Under the pieces are notes generated by a model. It saw only the letters and a list, made by a program, of their open reading frames with translations, had not been told where the DNA came from and searched no databases. DNA of 47,322 nucleotides from an uncultured Paracoccaceae bacterium (GTDB lineage Bacteria > Pseudomonadota > Alphaproteobacteria > Rhodobacterales > Rhodobacteraceae), in the NCBI GenBank assembly GCA_937920555.1, contig CAKZTM010000044.1:1-47322 (forward strand), in the 5' to 3' direction. A program made the translations under genes and the position numbers. Of this stretch, positions 1 to 8,650 are shown piece by piece (position 1 is the first letter of the stretch; each line of letters starts with the position of its first letter).

Positions 1-51
1 TGGCGACCCGTCCTCAAGTAGCCCACAGGGCGATAGGACACCTGGAATTGT

Positions 52-128
<77 letters not shown>

Positions 129-182
129 AACTCAAATCGAATGAAATGAGGCGTTTTGCTTTTAACTTTAAGCATAAGGCAT

Positions 183-225
183 CACCTAACGCGTTGAAAT
201 CTTTGATTTCAGAACGCTTTAGGTG
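183..225 (+). terminator. Long hairpin after tRNA-fMet, possible terminator
   Basis: CACCTAA (183-189) pairs with TTAGGTG (219-225), GCGTT (191-195) with AACGC (213-217), and GAAATC (196-201) with GATTTC (205-210), around a TTT loop. There is one mismatch and a two-base bulge, giving about 18 pairs. A weaker hairpin (157-161 with 170-174) lies just upstream. No long T-run follows, so a classical intrinsic terminator is not certain; a dispersed palindromic repeat is the alternative. Confidence 0.4.
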
Positions 226-249
226 TTTCCGGGTTTAAAGCGGAACGCT

Positions 250-768
250 CTAGGCCGTACCGCGCGGCGGGCGGTCATTGTCCTTAGTAAATATCATACC
301 GTCCAAAAGCTCCGCCAAATCCGGTCGGGCCGACGGGCCGTTCGAGATCGAGATCAGCAACAGGCTGCCATCGGGACGGATCACAAAAACACCGGGCTCT
401 GCAAACCGCCGGTCCGTCTCCGAGGCCGATAATGGCTCGGTCACGTATAGCCCAAGCGCTGCCATCTGCGCCTCACTCAAATCGTAGCCCAGATCAAACC
501 CCCAACCAAACTCGCTTTGATCCGCTTGTGCCTTCTCGACTGGATCGGCGGACATGACTGCGACGGCAAAACCGGCCTCTTGCCAAGCGTCGCGCATCTC
601 ATTGAGAATGTTGAGATATTTCTTGCATCGGGGGCAGTGCTTACCGCGATAAACAACCAGCAAAGTCCAATCGTCACGCGTGCCGCCGACCGTCAATTGG
701 CCACCGCCCAGCTTGGGAACAGAAATCGGCTTGAGAAGGCTTCCGGCTACGGGCTTGGGCGTCGGCAT
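250..768 (-). CDS. Peroxiredoxin-like (AhpC/TSA, redoxin fold) protein
   Basis: This 172-residue cytoplasmic protein has a thioredoxin/redoxin fold. The active-site region at residues 40-50 reads YRGKHCPRCKKYL, with Cys45 and Cys48 in a CxxC arrangement preceded by the YRG strand typical of the peroxiredoxin-like AhpC/TSA subfamily. No signal peptide is seen. Members are thought to reduce peroxides or act as thiol-disulfide enzymes; the substrate cannot be read from the sequence. The gene stands alone, convergent with the tRNA-fMet side and about 96 bases downstream of the uronate dehydrogenase-like gene on the same strand. It could be expressed with that operon, but the gap suggests its own promoter. 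Confidence 0.8.
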   Translation of the reverse strand: MPTPKPVAGSLLKPISVPKLGGGQLTVGGTRDDWTLLVVYRGKHCPRCKKYLNILNEMRDAWQEAGFAVAVMSADPVEKAQADQSEFGWGFDLGYDLSEAQMAALGLYVTEPLSASETDRRFAEPGVFVIRPDGSLLLISISNGPSARPDLAELLDGMIFTKDNDRPPRGTA

Positions 769-864
769 ATCAGGTCTCGCTTGTTGGCTACGGTTATGTA
801 TTCCACCTCAGCTTAAATTTCATGGACCTAGCCTTCAAGCACCTTGGCTGCGCCGACCCCCCCG

Positions 865-1704
865 TCACGTCGTCTTTTTATCATCAATAATGTTCATGGT
901 CGCCGTGCCGCTATTGCCAAGCTCGACCGAGGCAAAAGGCCCGCCATGGCACATATTACCGGGGTCCGTGACATCCATCGGCCCATCCATCTGACCGAAA
1001 ATCGTCGCCGCGAATTGCTCCGCATTGTCCTTAGGCCGGTATCCCAGATGACTGGCCTTGGAATTGTCCACAGGCGCACGGTCATTGTTGGAAACACCGT
1101 AAACCACGCTGAACCCGACATTTGGCGTGTCGATGGACCGGGTCACAAGCTGGATGAGATCATCATAAGACAACCAGGTTCCAACCGCGCGCGGGTTGCT
1201 CACTTGGGCCGCAGACAGGATACGCATGCACACGCTTTCCACGCCGCGCTTGTCCCAGTAAAGACTGGCAAGATCCTCGGCAAAACACTTGGCCAAACCG
1301 TAATAGGTGTCGGGGCGGTGCGGGGCATCGGTGCCGATAAACTCGGTCTTGGGATGCATGCCAACCGCGTGAATGGAGCTTGCGTAAACCACGCGGCGCA
1401 CGCCGTTGAGATAGGCCGCCTCCCACACATTATAGGCGCCGATAATGTTGGCTTGAAGGATAGCATCAAACGACGCCTCATCCCCGATCGCGCCAAAATG
1501 AACAACCATATCAGCGCCTTGCAGAAGGTTTTTCATCTCATCAAGACTGGAAAGATCGGCCTTCACATAGGTCTCGCCTGCGTAAAGCGATCCGATCTCA
1601 TCTGCCAAATCCGTAGAGACCAACTGATCCGCGAGCTTGCTCAATGGCTCCCGCAAGTAAGAGCCAAGACGACCCGCCGCGCCGGTTAAAACAAGTTTTT
1701 TCAT
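865..1704 (-). CDS. udh: NAD(P)-dependent epimerase/dehydrogenase, uronate dehydrogenase-like
   Basis: The 279-residue protein is an extended short-chain dehydrogenase. The N-terminus carries the Rossmann motif TGAAGRLG (residues 6-13), and a YYGLAK stretch near residue 135 supplies the catalytic Tyr and Lys. The overall pattern (NIIGAYNVWEAA, ASSIHAVG, KPKDNAE-like RPKDNAE, and a C-terminal GGPF) resembles bacterial uronate dehydrogenase, which oxidises galacturonate or glucuronate to the aldarolactone. The start is placed at ATG 1704 because the Rossmann strand begins directly there; a longer frame to 1803 would overlap hyuB without any conserved sequence. It lies 49 bases downstream of hyuB and is probably co-transcribed, so the true substrate may instead relate to the HyuAB pathway. 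Confidence 0.72.
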   Translation of the reverse strand: MKKLVLTGAAGRLGSYLREPLSKLADQLVSTDLADEIGSLYAGETYVKADLSSLDEMKNLLQGADMVVHFGAIGDEASFDAILQANIIGAYNVWEAAYLNGVRRVVYASSIHAVGMHPKTEFIGTDAPHRPDTYYGLAKCFAEDLASLYWDKRGVESVCMRILSAAQVSNPRAVGTWLSYDDLIQLVTRSIDTPNVGFSVVYGVSNNDRAPVDNSKASHLGYRPKDNAEQFAATIFGQMDGPMDVTDPGNMCHGGPFASVELGNSGTATMNIIDDKKTT

Positions 1705-1753
1705 GGTCCGACTTTCTGTATTTGAATTGAAAGATAGGGCAATTGGTACCCCA

Positions 1754-3463
1754 TTACACATCTTCGCCTTTGGCAATTGCGGCCTGAACGGCGGCAATCT
1801 CACCGGCGCTTAACCCGTAATCGCTGGCCGCCGTCTGCGCGCAGATATACCCCCGCGCCAAATCCCGCTTCACAAGATCACGCTCGCGCGCCGCTGCATC
1901 CCCGTAGCCTGCACCACCGGGAAAGGCCATCATGACCCGACGACCGTGCGGGACAAACTGCTTGCCCTTGCCGCGCATGGGCGTGCCGTCATCTTGGGCG
2001 ATGGTGGTCGGGGCGCCAGACGCGCCGCCACGACGGCCCCGCGCGGGGTGATCAACCCGGTCAAACATGGCCTGAATATCGAACTCGTGGCCATCGCGCG
2101 CGCCCACTTCCATAAATTGACCCAGTCCGCCCCGCTGTTTGCCCGCACCGCCGCTATCCGGGCGCAGCTCCTTGCGCCAAATGATCACCGGGCCCGCATG
2201 CTCGGTCGCCTCCACGGGCATGGTCATCACCCCTGATGGAAACGCCGTGGCACTCAGCCCGTCAAATTCAGGCCGCGCCCCGGACCCGCCGGAGTTGAAG
2301 GTCAACACCTCAGAGCGCACGGCATCATCGGGGGCAGGGGCATCGGTTCGCGGGCGCAAAGAGACTTGGAAATTGCACAAACATCCCGCACCCTCAGCGG
2401 GCACAAGATCAGGCAGGATTTTGTCGAGCGCGGCATAGACCGTGTCGGGCACGAAATGTCCGATAATGTGGCGCAGTGCGACGGGTGCCGGATGCACCGC
2501 ATTCACGATGGAGTTCACCGGGGCCTCAATCTCGAACGGGGCCAAGGATGCCGCATTATTCGGAATTTCCGGCGCAATGGCACATTTGAGCGCATAACAG
2601 GCATAGGCTTTGGTGTAGACCAACGGGCAGTTGATCCCCTTTTTGTCCAAACCCGATGTGCCGGTGAAATCTGAGATGATGCGATCCGCTTCAATGGTCA
2701 GCTTGACCTTCAAGGTGATGGGCGCGGAAAATCCATCGATTGTCATTTCACCTGATGCGGTGTCGCGGGGCAGGGCCGCAATCCGCTCAAGCGTGGCACG
2801 GCGGGAGTTCTCCAAGATGAACCCGGCGATCCCCTCCAGATCACCCAGCCCGAACTCACCCATCATTTCGATCAGACGGCGGTGACCGATCTCATTGCAT
2901 GTGGCCAGCGCATACATGTCACCGATCAACTGATCCGGCTCGCGCACATTGCCGCGCACAATCCGCACAAGGGTCTGATCCACCTCGCCCCTTTCGGCGA
3001 ATTTCATGATCGGGATGTAAAGCCCTTCCTCATAAATGCTGGCAGCATCCGCGCCAAAGCCGCGCCCGCCAATATCGACAATATGCGCGGTGCAGGCGAA
3101 AAAACCGACCAATGCGCCCATGTGAAAAGACGGGGTGACCATGGTTATGTCGTGCAAATGACCCGTGCCCTCCCACGGATCATTGGTGATGTAGATGTCA
3201 CCCTCGAAGATGTTTTGCCGCCCGATGCGCCGAATGAAATGCGCCACCGCATCGGCCATGGCGTTCACATGCCCCGGCGTGCCGGTGACGGCCTGAGCCA
3301 GCATTTGCCCGTGCAGATCATAAACACCGGCAGACAAATCTCCGGCTTCGCGCACGGAGGTGGAAAAGGCGGTCCGAACCAAGGCCTGGGCTTGCTCCTC
3401 CACCACCGAGATCAGCCGGTTCCACATGACCTGATAGGCGACATTCGAATGGGTTTGTGTCAT
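1754..3463 (-). CDS. hyuB: Hydantoinase B / 5-oxoprolinase beta-type subunit
   Basis: The 569 residues match full-length HyuB (hydantoinase B/oxoprolinase family). Recognisable stretches include the N-terminal LISVVEEQAQALVRTAFS, the ITNDPWEGTGHLHDI segment (about residues 92-106), and the C-terminal Gly-rich RRGGASGAPT and FPGGAGYGD. With HyuA the family carries out ATP-dependent opening of cyclic amides such as hydantoins, N-methylhydantoin or 5-oxoproline; related pairs carboxylate ketones. The gene starts 3 bases after hyuA stops, so the two subunits are translated together. The substrate is not predictable from sequence. Confidence 0.9.
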   Translation of the reverse strand: MTQTHSNVAYQVMWNRLISVVEEQAQALVRTAFSTSVREAGDLSAGVYDLHGQMLAQAVTGTPGHVNAMADAVAHFIRRIGRQNIFEGDIYITNDPWEGTGHLHDITMVTPSFHMGALVGFFACTAHIVDIGGRGFGADAASIYEEGLYIPIMKFAERGEVDQTLVRIVRGNVREPDQLIGDMYALATCNEIGHRRLIEMMGEFGLGDLEGIAGFILENSRRATLERIAALPRDTASGEMTIDGFSAPITLKVKLTIEADRIISDFTGTSGLDKKGINCPLVYTKAYACYALKCAIAPEIPNNAASLAPFEIEAPVNSIVNAVHPAPVALRHIIGHFVPDTVYAALDKILPDLVPAEGAGCLCNFQVSLRPRTDAPAPDDAVRSEVLTFNSGGSGARPEFDGLSATAFPSGVMTMPVEATEHAGPVIIWRKELRPDSGGAGKQRGGLGQFMEVGARDGHEFDIQAMFDRVDHPARGRRGGASGAPTTIAQDDGTPMRGKGKQFVPHGRRVMMAFPGGAGYGDAAARERDLVKRDLARGYICAQTAASDYGLSAGEIAAVQAAIAKGEDV

Positions 3464-3466
3464 CGG

Positions 3467-5545
3467 TTAGCCTTTCGGGGTCACATCAATACAGCCATCG
3501 CTCTGGCGCAGGGCGCGGCGGCTGGGCGGGACGATAATGGTGGTCTCATCTTCGGTAATGGCCGCGGGCCCGTCAACGGTGTGACCCGGCTCCATGGCGT
3601 GGCGCAAGACCACGTCCGCGTTGTATCTCTTGGCGGTGGCCGGATCGAATATCTGCCGGGAGGCGACAACATCAGCGGCGCCGCCGGGTTGAACCTCCGC
3701 CAAACGCTCCACCGTTTGGGGCGGCGTAGTGGCATTCACTGACCAGACCGTGATCTCGATATCCATACCGGCCACAGTCCGTCCAAACAGCTTGGCGTAA
3801 TCGGCCTCGAAAAGCTCCGTGAACGTGGCCGCGTCCGGGGCCATGGCGTGCGCTTCGCTCAGCACAATCGGGATTTCCCAACCTTGCCCGCTATAGCGCA
3901 TATAGACTTTGAACTCGGACCGTATCTCGGCGGAAGCATCGCAATTGCGCACAAAACCTGCCGCTTCCTGCTGCAATTCCGCCAGCAAAGCCTTGATCAA
4001 CTCTGGGTCAAAATCCGACAATTTCATAAACACTGACCGGTTCGCTTCAAAGCTGAAAGGGGCCCGCAAAAACCCGATGGCCGAGCCGACACCGGCGCCG
4101 GGTGGTACCAAAAGACGCGCAACCCCCAGCTTTTCGCACAGCCGCGCCGCATGCAAAGGGGCGGCCCCGCCAAACGCGATCATCGTGTACTGGGACAAAT
4201 CCTCACCATTTTCAACCGCATGAACACGCGCCGCATTGGCCATATTCTCATCGACAACTTCCGCCAAGCCAAAGGCCGACGTGATCACATCCATATCCAA
4301 ATGCGTGCCAAGCTCAGCACTCAAAGCCGCGCCCGAGGCCGCCTCGTCCAGCGTAATGGTCCCGCCCGCGAAATCATCAGGATCAAGTCGCCCCAAAATC
4401 AAATCCGCATCGGTGACCGCAGGCTTGTTGCCGCCGCGCCCGTAACAGGCAGGCCCGGGCTCGGAGCCCGCACTTTCTGGCCCCACCCGAATTTGCTTCA
4501 TGGCATCCACATGGGCCAAAGATCCGCCACCGGCTCCAATCTCCACCATGTCAATCACCGGGATAGAGATCGGCATGCCCGACCCTTTCTTGAACCGGTA
4601 GGTCCGGGCAACCTCAAAGACGCGGCTGGTCTTGGGGGTTTGATCCTTGATCAGGCAAATCTTGGCGGTGGTTCCGCCCATATCGAACGAAAGCACCTTA
4701 TCCAAACCGTAACGGGCCGCGATATTGGCGGCAAAAACAGCACCGCCCGCAGGACCGGATTCGACCAACCTGACCGGGAACTCCGCTGCACTTTCCAGCG
4801 AAATAATACCGCCCCCCGAATGCATCAGGAATATGTCGCAGCCGACACCCTCATCGCGTAGCCGCCCGGCAAGACGACCCAGATAAGACTTCATCAAAGG
4901 CTTGATATAGGCGTTGGCCACAACTGTGTTGAACCGCTCATATTCGCGCATTTGCGGCGACACTTCGGACGACAGCGACACCATGACATCGGGCAGCCGA
5001 TCGGCCAAAACCTCCCGCACCATCTGCTCATGACTGTCGTTCAAATAGGAATGCATCAAACCGACCGCGACGCTTTGGTAGCCTGCCTCAGCGATCTTAT
5101 CCACAACCTGCTCGATGTCGCGCCGCTCCAGCGCGATCAGAACCGCACCGCGCGCATCGACCCGTTCGGTGACCGTGTAGCGCATTTGACGCGGCAAAAG
5201 CGGCTCGGGCAGGGTCAGGTTCAGATCATATTGCTCAAACCGGCTCTCGGTGCGCATTTCGATCACGTCACGAAATCCAGTGGTGGTGATAAAGGCGGTC
5301 TTGGCACCGCGCCGCTCGATCAATGCATTTGTGGCCAGCGTGGTGCCGTGAATGATCTGGCCGATCTCGCCCGGCGCAATGCCAGCCTTGGCGCATACCT
5401 GATGCAAACCATCGATAATCGCATTCTCAGGTGCCGCATAAGTGGTCAGAACCTTGGTGGAAAACCGCGCCTCGCCGCGTTCAAGAACAACATCGGTAAA
5501 CGTGCCACCAATATCTACGCCAAGCCGAACCGAACCAACTGCCAT
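3467..5545 (-). CDS. hyuA: Hydantoinase A / 5-oxoprolinase alpha-type ATPase subunit
   Basis: The 692-residue protein has the ASKHA-type phosphate-binding opening GVDIGGTFTD at residues 9-18, the HGTTLATNALIERRGAKTA segment of the Hydant_A_N domain, and a second nucleotide-binding block SFDMGGTTAKICL, followed by GAGGGSLA. It would bind and hydrolyse ATP to activate a cyclic amide for HyuB. The ATG at 5545 is preferred because AAGGA lies 8 bases upstream; an in-frame ATG at 5569 has no such site. The gene is first in hyuA-hyuB-udh and is divergent from a LysR regulator about 100 bases away, which likely controls it. Confidence 0.9.
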   Translation of the reverse strand: MAVGSVRLGVDIGGTFTDVVLERGEARFSTKVLTTYAAPENAIIDGLHQVCAKAGIAPGEIGQIIHGTTLATNALIERRGAKTAFITTTGFRDVIEMRTESRFEQYDLNLTLPEPLLPRQMRYTVTERVDARGAVLIALERRDIEQVVDKIAEAGYQSVAVGLMHSYLNDSHEQMVREVLADRLPDVMVSLSSEVSPQMREYERFNTVVANAYIKPLMKSYLGRLAGRLRDEGVGCDIFLMHSGGGIISLESAAEFPVRLVESGPAGGAVFAANIAARYGLDKVLSFDMGGTTAKICLIKDQTPKTSRVFEVARTYRFKKGSGMPISIPVIDMVEIGAGGGSLAHVDAMKQIRVGPESAGSEPGPACYGRGGNKPAVTDADLILGRLDPDDFAGGTITLDEAASGAALSAELGTHLDMDVITSAFGLAEVVDENMANAARVHAVENGEDLSQYTMIAFGGAAPLHAARLCEKLGVARLLVPPGAGVGSAIGFLRAPFSFEANRSVFMKLSDFDPELIKALLAELQQEAAGFVRNCDASAEIRSEFKVYMRYSGQGWEIPIVLSEAHAMAPDAATFTELFEADYAKLFGRTVAGMDIEITVWSVNATTPPQTVERLAEVQPGGAADVVASRQIFDPATAKRYNADVVLRHAMEPGHTVDGPAAITEDETTIIVPPSRRALRQSDGCIDVTPKG

Positions 5546-5646
5546 CTGATCATCCTTATGGGGTGGCATATGTGTAGCCCGGTTGCGCCCATAAATTCCA
5601 ATTATTACTTCTTATATTCACGAAAGATTTTCTTTATGATGCTGCC
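5546..5646. promoter_or_regulatory. Divergent control region between hyuA and lysR
   Basis: This AT-rich spacer separates two divergent starts. It holds CATAAA (5590-5595) and its inverted copy TTTATG (5633-5638), and a short GAAA-TTTC palindrome at 5622-5632. LysR-type regulators usually bind such divergent spacers to control their neighbour and themselves. The exact LysR box could not be fixed by eye. Confidence 0.35.
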
Positions 5647-6561
5647 ATGGCCGGTAGCAACGTCACCCTCAAACAATTTGAAGCCCTGATTTGGGTCGCC
5701 GATCTGGGCGGATTTGGCAAGGCCGCCGAACATCTCAACACGACCCAACCCAACATATCCGCGCGCATCGCCGGGTTAGAGACCGCATTGGGCGTCAGCC
5801 TGATGGACCGGGATAGAGGTGCCATCAAACTCACAAATATCGGCCGCGATGTTCTGGCCGCGGCCCGCACGGTCATGCGCGATACCGAAGCCGTTTTGGA
5901 AATCGCTGGCCGGCGCGACATCGTCCACGACAAGCTCCGCCTAGGCGTCACCGATCTGGTGGCCTATACTTGGCTGCGCCAGTATCTGCGCCAGCTCAAA
6001 TCCCTCTACCCGAATGTGACCGTCGAGCTGACGGTGGATTTGTCGATTAATCTCGACAAGGAACTGGCCTCCAATGCGCTCGATCTGACCATCCAGAACG
6101 CGCCCTTTGCATCGGGGGTGACCGGCGTGGTGCCAATCGGATTTGAACCTTACGTTTGGTGCGCTGCACCCGCGCTCTGCCATGCTTTGCCCAAAACATG
6201 CACCCTGTCTGACATCGCGCCCTCCGCGATCTTGACCCATGCCCGCCACACACAGGCCCATTTCGAGATCTCCGAGCAGTTCAAAGCCGCCAAGCTGCGG
6301 CCCCGGATTGTGCCCTCCAACAGTCTGCTGTCGTGTTTGCATATGGCGATTGACGGTATGGGGATCGCGGCTATTCCAAGATCGATGGCCGATCACCACG
6401 GCGGCACCGGCGTGCTGACACTCCTGAATGTGGATTGGGTGCCCAGCCCGCTGGAGTTTTGCGCCCGTTATCACCGGGACCGGGCCGCGGGTTTCGTCGC
6501 AAAAGCGGCTGAACTCACCTCCGACGCCGCCTCGATTGTGAAGGTACAATCCAAGGATTGA
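5647..6561 (+). CDS. LysR family transcriptional regulator
   Basis: The 304-residue protein has an N-terminal winged helix-turn-helix (about residues 7-66: LKQFEALIWVADLGGFGKAAEHLN, then TQPNISARIAGLE, then LGVSLMDR) and a C-terminal substrate-binding domain from about residue 95, which begins LRLGVTDLVAYTW. It is divergent from hyuA-hyuB-udh and 64 bases upstream of an aldehyde dehydrogenase on its own strand. The placement suggests it senses a catabolic intermediate and controls one or both. The effector is unknown. The start at 5647 is supported by the position of the DNA-binding helix. Confidence 0.92.
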   Translation: MAGSNVTLKQFEALIWVADLGGFGKAAEHLNTTQPNISARIAGLETALGVSLMDRDRGAIKLTNIGRDVLAAARTVMRDTEAVLEIAGRRDIVHDKLRLGVTDLVAYTWLRQYLRQLKSLYPNVTVELTVDLSINLDKELASNALDLTIQNAPFASGVTGVVPIGFEPYVWCAAPALCHALPKTCTLSDIAPSAILTHARHTQAHFEISEQFKAAKLRPRIVPSNSLLSCLHMAIDGMGIAAIPRSMADHHGGTGVLTLLNVDWVPSPLEFCARYHRDRAAGFVAKAAELTSDAASIVKVQSKD

Positions 6562-6625
6562 GCTTGCACGCGGGACTTGGCAAGAGCAATCTGCAAGTCG
6601 CATTTTTTGGGAATCGGAACTTATC

Positions 6626-8065
6626 ATGCAAGACGCCAGAAACTTTTATATCAATGGCCAATGGGTTGCCCCCCAAAACGGGCGCGACATGGCCGTCATT
6701 GATCCCTCCACAGAGGATGGCTTTGCCACCATTTCTTTGGGCGGTCAGCAGGATACGGATGCGGCGGTTGACGCGGCACGGGCGGCCTTTCCCGCGTGGC
6801 GCAAATCCTCCAAGGCCGAGCGGCTGGAACTGCTCGACAGCATTTTGGCGGTTTATACCAAACGCTCCGATGAAATGGGGGCCGCGATCAGTCAGGAAAT
6901 GGGCGCGCCCATAGATATGGCCAAGGTGCAACAATCGGGCACCGGAAGCGCGCATATCAAAGCCTTCATTGAGGCCCTCAAAGGCTTCGAATTCGAGCGC
7001 GAGCTGCGCCCCAACACCCCCAATGACCGCATCATTTACGAGCCCATCGGGGTCTGCGCGCTGATCACACCTTGGAACTGGCCCATGAACCAGATTTCGC
7101 TCAAAGTCATACCCGCTTTGGCCACCGGGTGCACGATGGTGCTCAAACCGTCCGAGCAATCGCCGATGTCGGGCATTTTATTCAGCGAGATCATGCACGA
7201 AGCGGGCGTGCCTGCGGGCGTTTACAATATGCTCAACGGCGATGGCGCCGGTGTCGGCAGCCAGCTTTCGGCCCATAAGGATGTGGATATGGTCAGCTTC
7301 ACAGGCTCAACACGGGCCGGGCGGGCCATCACGATTGCGGGCGCTGAGACGATTAAACGCGTCTCGCTCGAACTTGGGGGCAAAGGCGCCAATCTGATCT
7401 TTGCGGATGCGGATGATAAGGCGGTCAAAAACGGCATCGCGCGGTGTTTCAACAATACCGGCCAGTCGTGCAACGCGCCCACCCGGATGCTGGTCGAGCG
7501 GTCTCGCTACGCGCAGGCGGTCGAGCAGGCGAAAGACGCCGCCGAGGCGATTTCGGTCAACGCCGCCTCCGTGGAGGGTCGCCATATCGGCCCGCTGGTC
7601 TCGGAACTGCAATTCAACAAAGTGCAGGATTTAATTCAGGCCGGCATTGATGAAGGGGCCAGACTGGTCACCGGCGGTATTGGCCGGCCAGAGGGCCTAA
7701 ATCGCGGGTATTTTGTGCGCCCAACGGTGTTTGCCGATTGCAACAACACCATGACGATCATGCGCGAAGAGATTTTCGGGCCCGTGATCTCGATGATGCC
7801 GTTTGACAGCGAAGAAGAAGCCATCGAGATCGCAAATGATACGGATTACGGCCTGACCAACTACATCCAGACCACGGACGGGGCGCGGGCAAAACGGGTC
7901 GCGCGCGAGGTACGCTCTGGCATGGTCGATATCAATGGACAGGCCCGCAGCGCCGGGTCCCCATTTGGCGGTATGAAACAATCAGGCAATGGCCGTGAAG
8001 GCGGCGTCTGGGGCTTGGAAGAATTCTTGGAAGTTCGCGCCATTGGCGGCTGGCCTGCGCAATAG
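6626..8065 (+). CDS. NAD(P)-dependent aldehyde dehydrogenase
   Basis: The 479-residue enzyme belongs to the aldehyde dehydrogenase superfamily and would oxidise an aldehyde to the carboxylate. The catalytic nucleophile Cys282 sits in NTGQSCNAPTR, the general base Glu249 in LELGGKGAN, and the cofactor-binding FTGSTRAG loop and the TPWNWP motif (about residues 150-155) are present. The C-terminal FGGMKQSGNGRE segment is also typical. The gene follows lysR in the same direction and is ended by a strong hairpin at 8085-8113. The substrate is not clear; the hyuA-hyuB-udh genes next door suggest a shared catabolic route, but that is inference. Confidence 0.9.
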   Translation: MQDARNFYINGQWVAPQNGRDMAVIDPSTEDGFATISLGGQQDTDAAVDAARAAFPAWRKSSKAERLELLDSILAVYTKRSDEMGAAISQEMGAPIDMAKVQQSGTGSAHIKAFIEALKGFEFERELRPNTPNDRIIYEPIGVCALITPWNWPMNQISLKVIPALATGCTMVLKPSEQSPMSGILFSEIMHEAGVPAGVYNMLNGDGAGVGSQLSAHKDVDMVSFTGSTRAGRAITIAGAETIKRVSLELGGKGANLIFADADDKAVKNGIARCFNNTGQSCNAPTRMLVERSRYAQAVEQAKDAAEAISVNAASVEGRHIGPLVSELQFNKVQDLIQAGIDEGARLVTGGIGRPEGLNRGYFVRPTVFADCNNTMTIMREEIFGPVISMMPFDSEEEAIEIANDTDYGLTNYIQTTDGARAKRVAREVRSGMVDINGQARSAGSPFGGMKQSGNGREGGVWGLEEFLEVRAIGGWPAQ

Positions 8066-8084
8066 AACCGGCTTGTCCACTTAG

Positions 8085-8113
8085 CGCGCGGATGCCTCAA
8101 ATGCGTCCGCGCG
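8085..8113. terminator. Bidirectional terminator hairpin between ald and fliL
   Basis: An 11-pair GC-rich stem (8085-8095 with 8103-8113, one T-G pair) closes a 7-base loop. It sits between the convergent stops of the aldehyde dehydrogenase gene and fliL. No long T-run follows on either strand, so efficiency is uncertain. Confidence 0.55.
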
Positions 8114-8128
8114 ACCATCATCGTCCCG

Positions 8129-8638
8129 CTACATGGTTTGTTTGACAATCTCTTCGATAAGAACGGCGGCCACGGTGTCGCCCAAAAGCCGATGTGCAAC
8201 GCCTTGCAACTCGCCGCGCAGATCGCTCATCGAGCGCCCGGTGGTAAAGGCACCATCAAAGCCGCCGGAATTTGCGTGATCAAACAGAACCTGCAAAAAC
8301 CCATCACGAAGCTTTGGTGATCTGGCCAAAACAAGATCGGACTGACCCAGCTGAACTTCAAGCGACAAAGACAGCACAACCAATGACCGCACCCGGTCAC
8401 TCTTGATCACCGGCACCACAAACTGCCGTGGGAGCTTGACGTAGTCCCACTCCTCATCGGGATCGAATTCCGTCACCTGCTGCTCAGGCGGGGCCATATC
8501 GGGGTTATTTTCCGGGCAATCGTCACCTTCGCAAGCCACCGTTTCAGTGACTTCCGGGGCAGGGGCCAGAAATACTCCGGCACCAACGCCGATACCAAGC
8601 CCCAGAACGGCTAAAATGATAGGTAAAAGTTTTTTCAT
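8129..8638 (-). CDS. fliL: Flagellar basal body-associated protein FliL
   Basis: The 169-residue protein has an N-terminal transmembrane helix (residues 3-26, LLPIILAVLGLGIGVGAGVF), a linker rich in acidic residues and proline with two cysteines (CEGDDC), and the FliL domain from about residue 65 (YVKLPRQFVVPV) to the end. FliL is a single-pass inner membrane protein around the stator and is needed for motor torque in several bacteria. It is the last gene of flgF-flgG-flgA-flgH-fliL, 12 bases after flgH. In many relatives fliL is followed by more flagellar genes; here it ends at a terminator hairpin. Confidence 0.92.
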   Translation of the reverse strand: MKKLLPIILAVLGLGIGVGAGVFLAPAPEVTETVACEGDDCPENNPDMAPPEQQVTEFDPDEEWDYVKLPRQFVVPVIKSDRVRSLVVLSLSLEVQLGQSDLVLARSPKLRDGFLQVLFDHANSGGFDGAFTTGRSMSDLRGELQGVAHRLLGDTVAAVLIEEIVKQTM

Positions 8639-8650
8639 TTTCGATCTATC

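Noticed and set aside
10-39. Nested inverted repeats (GTCCT/AGGAC, GCCC/GGGC) before tRNA-fMet, considered as the end of 5S rRNA or a terminator.
   Set aside because: The sequence does not look like the 3' end of 5S rRNA, and the window edge hides the context.
844-1689. A 281-codon plus-strand frame opposite the uronate dehydrogenase-like gene.
   Set aside because: The minus strand has a Rossmann fold and family motifs; the plus frame has none.
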